DNA from: Carboxylicivirga taeanensis
GTDB taxonomy: Bacteria > Bacteroidota > Bacteroidia > Bacteroidales > Marinilabiliaceae
Reading direction: 5' to 3'
NCBI RefSeq assembly: GCF_051851475.1
Contig: NZ_JBPUSJ010000005.1
Span: 186,001-250,000 of the forward strand
DNA length: 64,000 nucleotides
Made by a program: the position numbers and the translations under genes
The notes under the pieces: model-generated
Seen by the model: only the letters and a program-made list of their open reading frames with translations
The model's database searches: none
What the model was told of the DNA's origin: nothing
Shown here: in pieces, positions 54,438 to 62,141 of the stretch
How positions within the stretch are numbered: the stretch's first letter is position 1
How the letters are laid out: each line of letters opens with the position of its first letter

Positions 54438-55757
54438 ATGAGATTATTAACATCCCTGGTTTTTTCATGGGTTTGTGCGATACTGATGGGCTGTGCCAGT
54501 TGCAGTACGGATGACAAAAGTACTTTAGATAGGGAAACGCCAACCATGGGAGTGCGGGTACCGGCAGGAGGCAATACCTGGGTGGTTGATCAGCCTTTCA
54601 AGGGCGAGCAGCTAATTAGCGAAGAAGGAATAAGCGGGTGGAGCAGTGCTTCAGATAAATTCCGTATCTACTTTAAACTGCCAAAAGCAGGCGACTTGCA
54701 TGTAGGACTCAATGCAGCATCGGGCGGTAAACCTTCGGTTGTAAAATGCACTGTAAATGGAGTAACTAAAGAAGTGGACATCAATAGTGTAGATTTGTCA
54801 TCGCATTTTGCAGGAACCTTTGTAATTGATGCGCCAGGCTACTATTTTGTGGAACTGGAAGGTGTATCCAAAGAGGCAGGTGTTTTTGCTAACGTTAAAG
54901 AAGTGCTGCTAGGCGGAGAAGCCACAGAAGGTAACATGTACTTTGTGAAAGACGAGTTTTACTGGGGGCGCCGTGGTCCATCGGTGCACTTAAGCTATAT
55001 CGTGCCCGAAGCAGCTTCAGATGTTGAGTATTTCTATAATGAAATAACAGTGCCTGAAGGAGAAGATGTGGTTGGCTCATATTATATGGCCAATGGCTTT
55101 GGCGAAGGGTATTTTGGTATTCAGGTCAATTCAGAAACCGAACGCCGTGTGTTGTTTTCCGTTTGGAGCCCTTACCATACTGATGACCCCAGTTCAATTC
55201 CTGAGGATGAAAAAATTCTTCTTCATAAAAAGGGAGATGGTGTAACAACGGGTGAGTTTGGTAATGAAGGTTCGGGAGGCCAAAGTTACTGGAAGTATAA
55301 CTGGATAACAGGCAATACCTATCAGTTTTTACTGAAAGCACAGCCTCTGAACGATGGTTACACGCAGTACACTGCCTGGTTTAACGGGCCTGAGCTGAAT
55401 GATTGGAAGCTAATTGCCAGTTTCAAGCGGCCGAAAACTCAAACCTGGCTAACCAGTCAGTATTCGTTTTTGGAAAATTTCCATACCGAAACAGGAGCCA
55501 TTAGTCGCAAAGCATATTATAACAACCAATGGGTGCGCGATACAAAGGGGAACTGGCACGAGCTAACTGAAGCTAAGTTTACGGCCGATGCCACTGCTCG
55601 TAAAGAGTCGCGCATGGATTATGCCGGCGGTGTTGAAGATGGCGTATTTTTCATGCGTAATTGCGGTTTTTTTAACGAAACAACAAAAATTGATAGCTAC
55701 CATCAGCGCGAAGCTTTAGGAGTTCAGCCCATAATTGATTTGGAAAAGCTCCCATAG
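54438..55757 (+). CDS. DUF5077/DUF3472 secreted lipoprotein
   Basis: A 439-residue lipoprotein (signal peptide ending LMGCASC). The N-terminal about 30-160 region matches the DUF5077 type (PAGGNTWVVDQPFKGEQLIS, a sugar-binding-like beta-sandwich), and the rest matches DUF3472 (FYWGRRGPSVHLSYIVP and SQYSFLENFHTETGAISRKAYYNNQWVRD, given by key blocks). DUF3472 proteins occur in Bacteroidota polysaccharide loci and are suspected carbohydrate-binding or accessory domains. Its place after the GH109 gene suggests it captures or presents the same glycan. Confidence 0.85.
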   Translation: MRLLTSLVFSWVCAILMGCASCSTDDKSTLDRETPTMGVRVPAGGNTWVVDQPFKGEQLISEEGISGWSSASDKFRIYFKLPKAGDLHVGLNAASGGKPSVVKCTVNGVTKEVDINSVDLSSHFAGTFVIDAPGYYFVELEGVSKEAGVFANVKEVLLGGEATEGNMYFVKDEFYWGRRGPSVHLSYIVPEAASDVEYFYNEITVPEGEDVVGSYYMANGFGEGYFGIQVNSETERRVLFSVWSPYHTDDPSSIPEDEKILLHKKGDGVTTGEFGNEGSGGQSYWKYNWITGNTYQFLLKAQPLNDGYTQYTAWFNGPELNDWKLIASFKRPKTQTWLTSQYSFLENFHTETGAISRKAYYNNQWVRDTKGNWHELTEAKFTADATARKESRMDYAGGVEDGVFFMRNCGFFNETTKIDSYHQREALGVQPIIDLEKLP

Positions 55758-55784
55758 TTTTTTGCAGTCTTTGAAATTGTATAG

Positions 55785-55824
55785 TCCCTGGTTAATTAAA
55801 TATTGGCCAGGGATTTTTGTTTTA
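55785..55824 (+). terminator. Terminator at end of the PUL-like locus
   Basis: Stem TCCCTGG/CCAGGGA with a 15-base AT-rich loop, followed by a T-rich run, 27 bases after the DUF3472 stop. Confidence 0.78.
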
Positions 55825-55955
55825 ATTTGAGGAGTTTAACAGTTCCGCATCCTGAAAATTTGATTTAGGCCGCGACCACTATTTGTATTTTAGTGGGTTT
55901 CTAGTCCGAGGCATTCATGTTATTTAAGGGTAAATAAGACTATAAAATATCGAGT

Positions 55956-55963
55956 TAACTTTG
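55956..55963 (+). promoter_or_regulatory. -7 promoter element of the PpiC cluster
   Basis: TAACTTTG fits TAnnTTTG exactly, 83 bases before the first PpiC gene. Confidence 0.45.
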
Positions 55964-56045
55964 GTTCATACGTATTTTCAACAATAAACTATTTTTACTT
56001 GCGTTTTCAATGAAGATTAATCTATAAAGTTCATCCAAAAATAAA

Positions 56046-57956
56046 ATGAAGCAATTAATTAGCAGTTTATTCCTACTGGGATTTATGATGCAGCTTGTGT
56101 CGGCCCAGAAAACTCCGTTTTTAACCATTGGAGACAAGCAGTTCACGCTGGAAGAGTTTAATTATATCTATGAGAAGAACAATGCGCTCACCCAGCAGCC
56201 TGTTTCCAAAAGCGAATACATTGACTTATTTGTTAATTATAAACTAAAAGTAGAAGAGGCCATTGCCTTAGGGTATGATACACTGCCCTCGTTTCAAAAA
56301 GAGTTGAACTATTACCGCGATGAGCTGGCTAAGCCCTATCTGAACGATAAAAAAGCTATTGACGAAGTGGTTACAGAAGCGTATGAGCACATGTGCCAGG
56401 AGGTTGATGCCTCGCATATTCTTATCACCCTGCCTCCTTCGCCATCGCCGGCCGACACTTTAAAGGCATATACTAAAATTGCTAAAGTAAAGCAGCTACT
56501 GGATGAGGGAGCCGATTTTAAAGAGATGGTGCGCACATACTCCGAAGGGCCATCAGCCCAGCAAAGCAATGGCCGTTTGGGCTATTTTACGGCATTTATG
56601 ATGGTGTATCCATTCGAAAAAGCAGCTTATGAAACTCCGGTTGGTGAAGTATCAGGAATTACCCGCAGCGCGTTTGGCTATCACCTGATAAAAATACATG
56701 ATAAGCGAAAAAACAGGGGAGAGGTATTGGTGGCACATATTATGAAGGCCTTTCCTTATAACGCCAGTGAGCTTATTCAGAATCAATCGAAGTTGGCCAT
56801 TGATTCTATTTATCAGAAACTCATGAACGGCGAGTCCTTTAGTTCATTGGTAGCTCAGTATTCCGATGATAAACAAACGGCGTCGAACGGTGGCAAGCTG
56901 CCTTGGTTTGGCGTGGGGCGCATGGTACCTGAATTCAGTGAGGCCGCTTTTGCCCTAAGCGAGAATGGACAGCTGTCAAAACCTGTAAAAACACCCTTTG
57001 GCTACCACATTATTAAGCGCCTGGATAGCCGTCTTGTAAAGCCTTTGGATGAGTGCCGCAGTGAGATAATGCAAAAAATTAGAAACGATGAGCGGGCGAT
57101 TGCCGGGAAAAAAGCCACGGTGAAGCGTTTGAAGGCAGAGTATCAGTTTAAAACAGAGCATCCGGGCTTTGAACAATTGAAGAGGTTTGTCCTATCTAAT
57201 AGTCAAAATGATAAGAATAAGTGGATTGAAAAGCTTAAGACCACCAACTGGTTGATTGCTTCATACGATAGCGGAAAAATTGTATCGGCCGATTTTGCTA
57301 AGGAAGCAGCCCGGTTTAATACCCCAGAGGCAGGCATCAGCGAAGCGGTTTTTCAGAAGATGTGGACGTCCTATGCCGATAACCACCTTATTGAGGTGGA
57401 GAAAGCGAACCTTGAAAGTAAATACCTCGACTTTAAATACCTGATGAATGAGTACCACGATGGTTTACTGATATTTGAAATTAGCCAGAATGAGGTGTGG
57501 AACAAGGCATCCAGCGACAGTACAGGCCTGGTCAATTTTTATGAGAAAAATAAGGCTAATTATATTTTGGACGAGCACTTCGATGGCCGCATCTTCTACT
57601 GTAAAACCAAAGCTGCCTATAAGCACTTAAAAAAGCGGCTAAAAAGGGAAACACTGCTGCATGAGGATTCGCTGGATCAATCCATTCGAAAAGAGCTCTT
57701 AATTAAGCAAGGGCCATTTTTTAGAGGTGATGAGGCCATGCTCGATAAACAGTTGTGGAAGGATAAAGCGGCCAAAACCGAATCAGCTTATCCCTTTCTG
57801 TTAATAGATGGGCAGCTGGTATTAAAACAGGTACAGCCCCTGGAAAATATTAAAGGGCGTGTAATAGCTGATTACCAGGAAGAATTAGAGCAGAAATGGG
57901 TAGAGCGGCTAAGAGCTAAGTATAAACCCAGAGTCGACACTTTTGTTTTTGAGTAG
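56046..57956 (+). CDS. Peptidyl-prolyl cis-trans isomerase with two parvulin domains
   Basis: A 636-residue periplasmic chaperone-isomerase. The signal peptide ends VSAQ (residue 21). An N-terminal SurA-like chaperone part (about 25-115) is followed by two parvulin-type rotamase domains (about 122-220 with ASHILITLP, AYETPVGEVSGITRSAFGYHLIKIHDKR, and 228-330 with VAHIMKAFPYN, SEAAFALSENGQLSKPVKTPFGYHIIKRLD; key ends only). The C-terminal about 250 residues are unlike SurA and mostly helical. It begins a set of three similar genes; such proteins help outer-membrane barrels fold. Confidence 0.92.
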   Translation: MKQLISSLFLLGFMMQLVSAQKTPFLTIGDKQFTLEEFNYIYEKNNALTQQPVSKSEYIDLFVNYKLKVEEAIALGYDTLPSFQKELNYYRDELAKPYLNDKKAIDEVVTEAYEHMCQEVDASHILITLPPSPSPADTLKAYTKIAKVKQLLDEGADFKEMVRTYSEGPSAQQSNGRLGYFTAFMMVYPFEKAAYETPVGEVSGITRSAFGYHLIKIHDKRKNRGEVLVAHIMKAFPYNASELIQNQSKLAIDSIYQKLMNGESFSSLVAQYSDDKQTASNGGKLPWFGVGRMVPEFSEAAFALSENGQLSKPVKTPFGYHIIKRLDSRLVKPLDECRSEIMQKIRNDERAIAGKKATVKRLKAEYQFKTEHPGFEQLKRFVLSNSQNDKNKWIEKLKTTNWLIASYDSGKIVSADFAKEAARFNTPEAGISEAVFQKMWTSYADNHLIEVEKANLESKYLDFKYLMNEYHDGLLIFEISQNEVWNKASSDSTGLVNFYEKNKANYILDEHFDGRIFYCKTKAAYKHLKKRLKRETLLHEDSLDQSIRKELLIKQGPFFRGDEAMLDKQLWKDKAAKTESAYPFLLIDGQLVLKQVQPLENIKGRVIADYQEELEQKWVERLRAKYKPRVDTFVFE

Positions 57957-57959
57957 ACA

Positions 57960-58856
57960 ATGATATACTTTAGCCATACCAATTTGTTTAAACGAATGCA
58001 AATGATAGGAAAGTATGCTTTTGCAGGCCTTGTTGCTATGGTCATGTGGCTAACGGCATGTACCCATTCTGGTGATTCAATCAGCGATGAACCATTAGTG
58101 CGGATCAATGAAACAATACTAACAAAAGGGATGGTTTATCAGGCCATTCCCGACGGTCTATCCAAGGAAGATAGCGTTATATTTGCGCAGGATTACATCA
58201 ACAGGTGGATTCGCTCGGAGCTCATGATTAGTAAAGCTGATTTGAACCTCACACCAGAGGAAAAAAATGTTGACCAGCTGCTCGAAGAGTACCGCCGTTC
58301 GTTGTTAATCCATCAGTACCAGCAGAAACTGTTGGAGCAAAAGTACAGCCCCTTAATCACTGGTTCAGAAATCAAAGAGTACTATACCGAAATGGTTGAT
58401 AATTTTAAATTATCGAGGCCCATTATCAAAGGGGTGTTTGTTATCGTGCCACAATCAGCGCCTAATATCAATGTGTTAAAAGAATTATATCGCTCCGATG
58501 ATTCTGAAGACTTGATAAAGTTAGAAGCCTACTGTTTTCAAAATGCCAAAAAGTATGAAGTGTTTCTCGACCATTGGTTAGTGATTGACGATATTAATAA
58601 GTGGCTGCCCGAGCCCATCGACAGGCCTGAGCGTTTTATTAAGAACAACACCTATTACCATACCACCGATTCCTTGTATCAGTATTACTTGTCAATTAAG
58701 GAGTATAAACTAAGTAACGAGGTGGCGCCGGTGGAGTTTGTCGAAAGCAAAATAAAAGCCATTCTGCTCAATAAAAAGCGTTTGGAGTTTATTAAGCAGC
58801 TGGAAACAGACCTATACGACGAGGCACTGAAAAATAAAAGTATCACCTTCTATTAG
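57960..58856 (+). CDS. SurA-like lipoprotein without a recognisable parvulin domain
   Basis: A 298-residue lipoprotein whose signal peptide ends in a lipobox (WLTAC). It starts 3 bases after the previous gene. The N-terminal part (VRINETILTKGMVYQ, then helices AQDYINRWIRSELMISKAD) looks like the SurA N-terminal chaperone domain, but the centre lacks the rotamase signatures HIL and GYHII. So it may be a chaperone that lost its isomerase domain. Probable partner of its two neighbours. The start could also be Met at 57996. Confidence 0.75.
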   Translation: MIYFSHTNLFKRMQMIGKYAFAGLVAMVMWLTACTHSGDSISDEPLVRINETILTKGMVYQAIPDGLSKEDSVIFAQDYINRWIRSELMISKADLNLTPEEKNVDQLLEEYRRSLLIHQYQQKLLEQKYSPLITGSEIKEYYTEMVDNFKLSRPIIKGVFVIVPQSAPNINVLKELYRSDDSEDLIKLEAYCFQNAKKYEVFLDHWLVIDDINKWLPEPIDRPERFIKNNTYYHTTDSLYQYYLSIKEYKLSNEVAPVEFVESKIKAILLNKKRLEFIKQLETDLYDEALKNKSITFY

Positions 58857-58913
58857 TGGTGTTCAATGGGCTAAAAACTTATAAACTATTAGTAATAGCA
58901 ACAAAAAATTATG

Positions 58914-58921
58914 TAGGTTTG
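58914..58921 (+). promoter_or_regulatory. -7 promoter element of the surA-like gene
   Basis: TAGGTTTG fits TAnnTTTG, about 100 bases before the start; suggests that the third PpiC gene also has its own promoter. Confidence 0.45.
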
Positions 58922-59019
58922 CAATTGCCTTTTTAGATGCGCATGTATTGGAGAGATGATACAGGTGTTGCATCTGCAAATTAAAGTTGTTTACGAAAAA
59001 GATTTACAAATTACTTAAT

Positions 59020-60378
59020 ATGAAGAAATTCATTAAGATAAGCGCGTTTCTACTATCTGTTTTCTTTTCATTTCAGACCTTGCATGCACAAAGTAATGTT
59101 ATTGATGAGGTAATTGCTGTGGTAGGAGATAATGCCATTCTAAAGTCGGATATTGAGCACCAATATGAGCAAGCATTGGTGGAAGGTGCTAATTATGCAG
59201 GTGATTTAAAATGCCATCTTTTCGAACAGGCACTCATCAGTAAGCTTCTGCTCAATCAGGCTAAGTTGGATAGTATAGAGGTGGGAGAGAATGAGGTGGT
59301 TAACCAGGTTGACCAGCGCATTAACTATTTCATTCAACAGATTGGCGACAAGGAAAAAGTTGAAGAGTACTTTAATAAATCACTGTTGCAGATAAAGCGC
59401 GACCAAATGGAAATGGTACGCACACAAATGCTAACACAGCGTATGCAGCAGGAAATAACCAAGAATATAAAGGTGACTACGGCCGATATCAGAGCCTACT
59501 ATCGTAATCTGCCAAAAGATAGTTTGCCTATGGTGCCTACTCAGTTCGAGCTACAACAGGTTGTATTGCACCCCAAGGTTGATCAGAAAGAGATTGATCG
59601 GGTTAAGGCCCAGCTACGTGACTTCCAAAAGCAGGTGAATGAAGGACGTGATTTTGCGACTCTGGCCGTGTTGTATTCCGAAGATAAAGGTTCGGCAACC
59701 AGAGGCGGAGAATTGGGGTGGACACCTCGTTCAGGTCTGGTACCTGAGTTTGCCAGCGTGGCCTTTAACCTGCAGGATAAAAAGAAAGTGTCGAAGATTG
59801 TAGAATCCGAATTCGGCTTTCACATTATTCAGTTAATCGACCGAAAAGGTGAGCGGATAAACTGTCGTCACATCCTGATAAAACCAAAAGTAAACGAAGC
59901 AGCGCGTGAACAAGCGAAGGCTCGTTTAGATACTATCCGGAATTTAATTACTGATGAAACAATGTCTTTTGAGGAAGCGGCTCTGCGTTTTTCCATGGAC
60001 AAAGACTCTCGCATTAGTGGAGGGCAAATGGTGAACCCTCAAACCGGGACTTCTAAGTTTGAGATGTCGCAAATACCAGTAGAGATTAACAAGCAATTGC
60101 AGAGCATGAGCGAAGGAGATATCTCACCTTCTTTCTTTATGTTGGACGAACGCAAAGGGCAGGAAACCTACAGGCTGGTTAAATTAAAGCGCAAGTCGGA
60201 GCCGCATAAAGCGAACCTGAAAGAAGACTACCAGCTTTTGCAGTCGATGTTGGAAAATAGCATGCGACAGGAAACCTTGGATAAGTGGATCAGGGAAAAA
60301 CAACAGGAAACCTATATTACCATTGATAAGAATTGGGTTAATTGTGATTTTAATTATGACCATTGGGTGAAAGAATAA
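59020..60378 (+). CDS. SurA-like peptidyl-prolyl cis-trans isomerase
   Basis: A 452-residue periplasmic chaperone closest in layout to SurA. The signal peptide ends LHAQ (residue 24). The opening IDEVIAVVGDNAILKSDIEHQ is the SurA N-terminal block (ends only). Two parvulin domains follow (about 170-275 with FELQQVVLHPK, ATRGGELGWTPRSGLVPEFA, ESEFGFHIIQLID; and about 280-385 with INCRHILIKPKV), and the last helix contributes to the chaperone module. ATG at 59020. It probably escorts outer-membrane barrels such as the SusC, DUF5686 and DUF5777 proteins. A terminator closes the cluster. Confidence 0.93.
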   Translation: MKKFIKISAFLLSVFFSFQTLHAQSNVIDEVIAVVGDNAILKSDIEHQYEQALVEGANYAGDLKCHLFEQALISKLLLNQAKLDSIEVGENEVVNQVDQRINYFIQQIGDKEKVEEYFNKSLLQIKRDQMEMVRTQMLTQRMQQEITKNIKVTTADIRAYYRNLPKDSLPMVPTQFELQQVVLHPKVDQKEIDRVKAQLRDFQKQVNEGRDFATLAVLYSEDKGSATRGGELGWTPRSGLVPEFASVAFNLQDKKKVSKIVESEFGFHIIQLIDRKGERINCRHILIKPKVNEAAREQAKARLDTIRNLITDETMSFEEAALRFSMDKDSRISGGQMVNPQTGTSKFEMSQIPVEINKQLQSMSEGDISPSFFMLDERKGQETYRLVKLKRKSEPHKANLKEDYQLLQSMLENSMRQETLDKWIREKQQETYITIDKNWVNCDFNYDHWVKE

Positions 60379-60400
60379 GGTCTTATCAAAGGCCATTGAC

Positions 60401-60433
60401 AACTCCGATACATTTTTGTATCGGAGTTTTTTT
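60401..60433 (+). terminator. Terminator of the surA-like gene
   Basis: Perfect stem AACTCCGATACA/TGTATCGGAGTT with a 4-base loop and a T-run, 22 bases after the stop. Confidence 0.92.
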
Positions 60434-60475
60434 ATGCTTGTTTTCAGGATTTATTGAAAAAAGACTGGTTGTAGC

Positions 60476-60507
60476 TTGGCAACAACAAACAAAAATTCCT
60501 ACATTTG
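60476..60507 (+). promoter_or_regulatory. Bacteroidota-type promoter of the DUF2752/TM2 pair
   Basis: TTG at 60476-60478 and TACATTTG at 60500-60507 are 21 bases apart. The TTG at 60505 lies inside this element, so it cannot be the translation start of the gene below. Confidence 0.55.
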
Positions 60508-60528
60508 GTTAATTGCAACAAGAGAGGT

Positions 60529-60828
60529 GTGAGACGAGTAACCTACAGGTATAAAAACTCCCATTTAGAAGCTTATTTTTGGTTAATCGCCCTTGTCTTA
60601 CTAGCGCTTTCCTCTCCTGAACAAGCAACGCATTACACATTATGTATTTTTAAAAATTTAGGGTTTGATTTTTGCCCCGGATGTGGATTAGGACATGGTA
60701 TTGCCTTCCTTTTTCATGGACAATTTGCAGACTCCTGGCAGGCACATCCCCTGGCACTGATGGCGGTTGTAGTTCTGCTATTTAGAATATTTAAAATTTT
60801 GAAGGACGGTATAATTTATACACAATAA
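60529..60828 (+). CDS. DUF2752 small membrane protein
   Basis: A protein of about 99 residues with two transmembrane segments and the DUF2752 hallmark CPGCGLGHGIAFLFHG between them (Cys-Pro-x-Cys-Gly). The family's function is unknown; the CPxCG motif may bind a metal. The GTG at 60529 is chosen since the longer frame's TTG start lies in the promoter; an ATG is not available. It precedes the TM2 gene by 11 bases, and the pair is a recurrent Bacteroidota arrangement. Confidence 0.75.
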   Translation: MRRVTYRYKNSHLEAYFWLIALVLLALSSPEQATHYTLCIFKNLGFDFCPGCGLGHGIAFLFHGQFADSWQAHPLALMAVVVLLFRIFKILKDGIIYTQ

Positions 60829-60839
60829 CATTTGATGCT

Positions 60840-61184
60840 ATGAACAAAATTTACACCTTATTACCCGAGGTAGAAGGGGAAGAAGCCATCTTCTTGGATT
60901 CACTGCTAAAAGATTTAAATGAGGAGCAAGTGCAGAACTTCCTGTTGATTTACCGGGGGCGCCGTAAAGATCCGCAGACTATTCTTTTAACCGCTCTGCT
61001 TGGTTTTCTCGGTTTTGCTGGTATTCATCGCTTTTTTATTAACCATATTGGCATGGGAATTTTGTATTTCTTTACTGCTGGTTTGTGCTTTATCGGTACC
61101 ATTGTCGACCTGGTGAACCATAAGAACCTGGCTTTTGAATATAACCAGCAGGTGGCTCGCGAAATTCAACTATTGATTAGATAA
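60840..61184 (+). CDS. TM2 domain-containing membrane protein
   Basis: A 114-residue inner-membrane protein. The C-terminal half is a TM2 domain (about 55-105): two transmembrane helices with LGFLGFAGIHRFFINHIGMG and a following DLVNH. The N-terminal half is soluble. TM2 proteins are widespread and mostly uncharacterised. Co-transcribed with the DUF2752 gene. Confidence 0.87.
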   Translation: MNKIYTLLPEVEGEEAIFLDSLLKDLNEEQVQNFLLIYRGRRKDPQTILLTALLGFLGFAGIHRFFINHIGMGILYFFTAGLCFIGTIVDLVNHKNLAFEYNQQVAREIQLLIR

Positions 61185-61225
61185 GCAAGATTGTCCAGAT
61201 ATTTTAAAATCCGGTTCAATTGCAT

Positions 61226-61277
61226 AAAAAAACAGGCAAAGCGTTCCAACTAAATAGTTTGCTTTACCTGTTTTTTT
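61226..61277. terminator. Bidirectional terminator, TM2 / Crp-Fnr gene
   Basis: A stem AAACAGG(C)AAAGC / GCTTT(A)CCTGTTT with one mismatch and an 18-base loop, T-run on both strands, between convergent genes. Confidence 0.8.
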
Positions 61278-61296
61278 GAGTGTTATTTGCGTGCTT

Positions 61297-61950
61297 TTAG
61301 CTGATGATGCAAACCCGTTTAAGTCCTTTTAGGTGGGTAATTTTAATGGTTTCTTTATTCATTTCAATGAGTCCTTCACGCAAAAAATCGTTAAGCGTGC
61401 GGCTCACCGATTCTTTCGATGTGCCAATCCAGCTGGCCATGTCGGTACGAGAGATGCGAACCGGAAACTCATGACCTTCTTCAACCTCAAACAGTTCCAT
61501 TTGTTTGAGCAAAATACTGGCAGCTCTGGCTCTAACCGTTTTTTGGCTCATTGTTATAATTGAGTTACATGTCTCTTTCATTTCTGAGCAGGCTCGTTGT
61601 AACATGGTAAAAGCCAGGTTGCTATCAGTTTTAAATACTTCCTGTAGGTTGCGCTCGGGCAGCTCGCACAGAACAGAATTAACCATGCATTCGCAGCCTG
61701 TAACTTCTGGTTCATCAGTAAATTGTGAATAATATCCAACAATTTCACCCTCTCTTACCATTCTTACAATCTGTTTAGTGCCTTTGGCGCCGACGCTAAA
61801 TAGTTTTACCATTCCTTTTTTAACCAGATAGGCTGTTTTGGCTTTGCTATTGGCATCGTATATTACTTCACCGGTTCTATACATTGAGCATTTATCAAAT
61901 GAAGTGAATATCTGACCGTTGATTTCCGTTGTTATTTCCATTTGCTTCAT
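61297..61950 (-). CDS. Crp/Fnr-family transcriptional regulator with FNR-type recognition helix
   Basis: A 217-residue regulator with an N-terminal cyclic-nucleotide-binding-like fold (about 20-115) and a C-terminal winged helix (about 145-200; SRTDMASWIGTSKESVSRTL). The recognition helix keeps E-xx-SR exactly as in FNR (E, S and R), so it may bind TTGAT-N4-ATCAA boxes like the one at 13667-13680. Several Cys lie in the N-terminal domain (Cys21 and GCECM, VLC), but not in the FNR cluster spacing. A role in redox or nitrosative control is plausible, not proven. Convergent with the TM2 gene and preceded by an AT-rich gap. Confidence 0.88.
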   Translation of the reverse strand: MKQMEITTEINGQIFTSFDKCSMYRTGEVIYDANSKAKTAYLVKKGMVKLFSVGAKGTKQIVRMVREGEIVGYYSQFTDEPEVTGCECMVNSVLCELPERNLQEVFKTDSNLAFTMLQRACSEMKETCNSIITMSQKTVRARAASILLKQMELFEVEEGHEFPVRISRTDMASWIGTSKESVSRTLNDFLREGLIEMNKETIKITHLKGLKRVCIIS

Positions 61951-62090
61951 TTGTGGTTGTGTGACTTCTAAGTTTTAAAAAAAGAGGCACTGATTATAAA
62001 TAATAGCACCCCTATTAACTCAAACCTTTTGTACTTATTAAGACACTCTAAACCTCAAAATGGGTGACAGGCGGATATAAAATTGATACT

Positions 62091-62119
62091 AAAAAAGGGA
62101 ATCGTTAACGATTCCCTTT
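62091..62119 (-). terminator. Terminator of tex
   Basis: A perfect 26-bp palindrome (AAAGGGAATCGTT and its complement, centred on GTTAAC) with a T-run on the minus strand, 23 bases after the tex stop. Confidence 0.85.
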
Positions 62120-62141
62120 GGTATAGTCAGATGCTTGACTG

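Noticed and set aside
60505..60528. TTG as start of the DUF2752 gene
   Set aside because: This codon is part of the -7 element TACATTTG, so it would be upstream of the transcript start.
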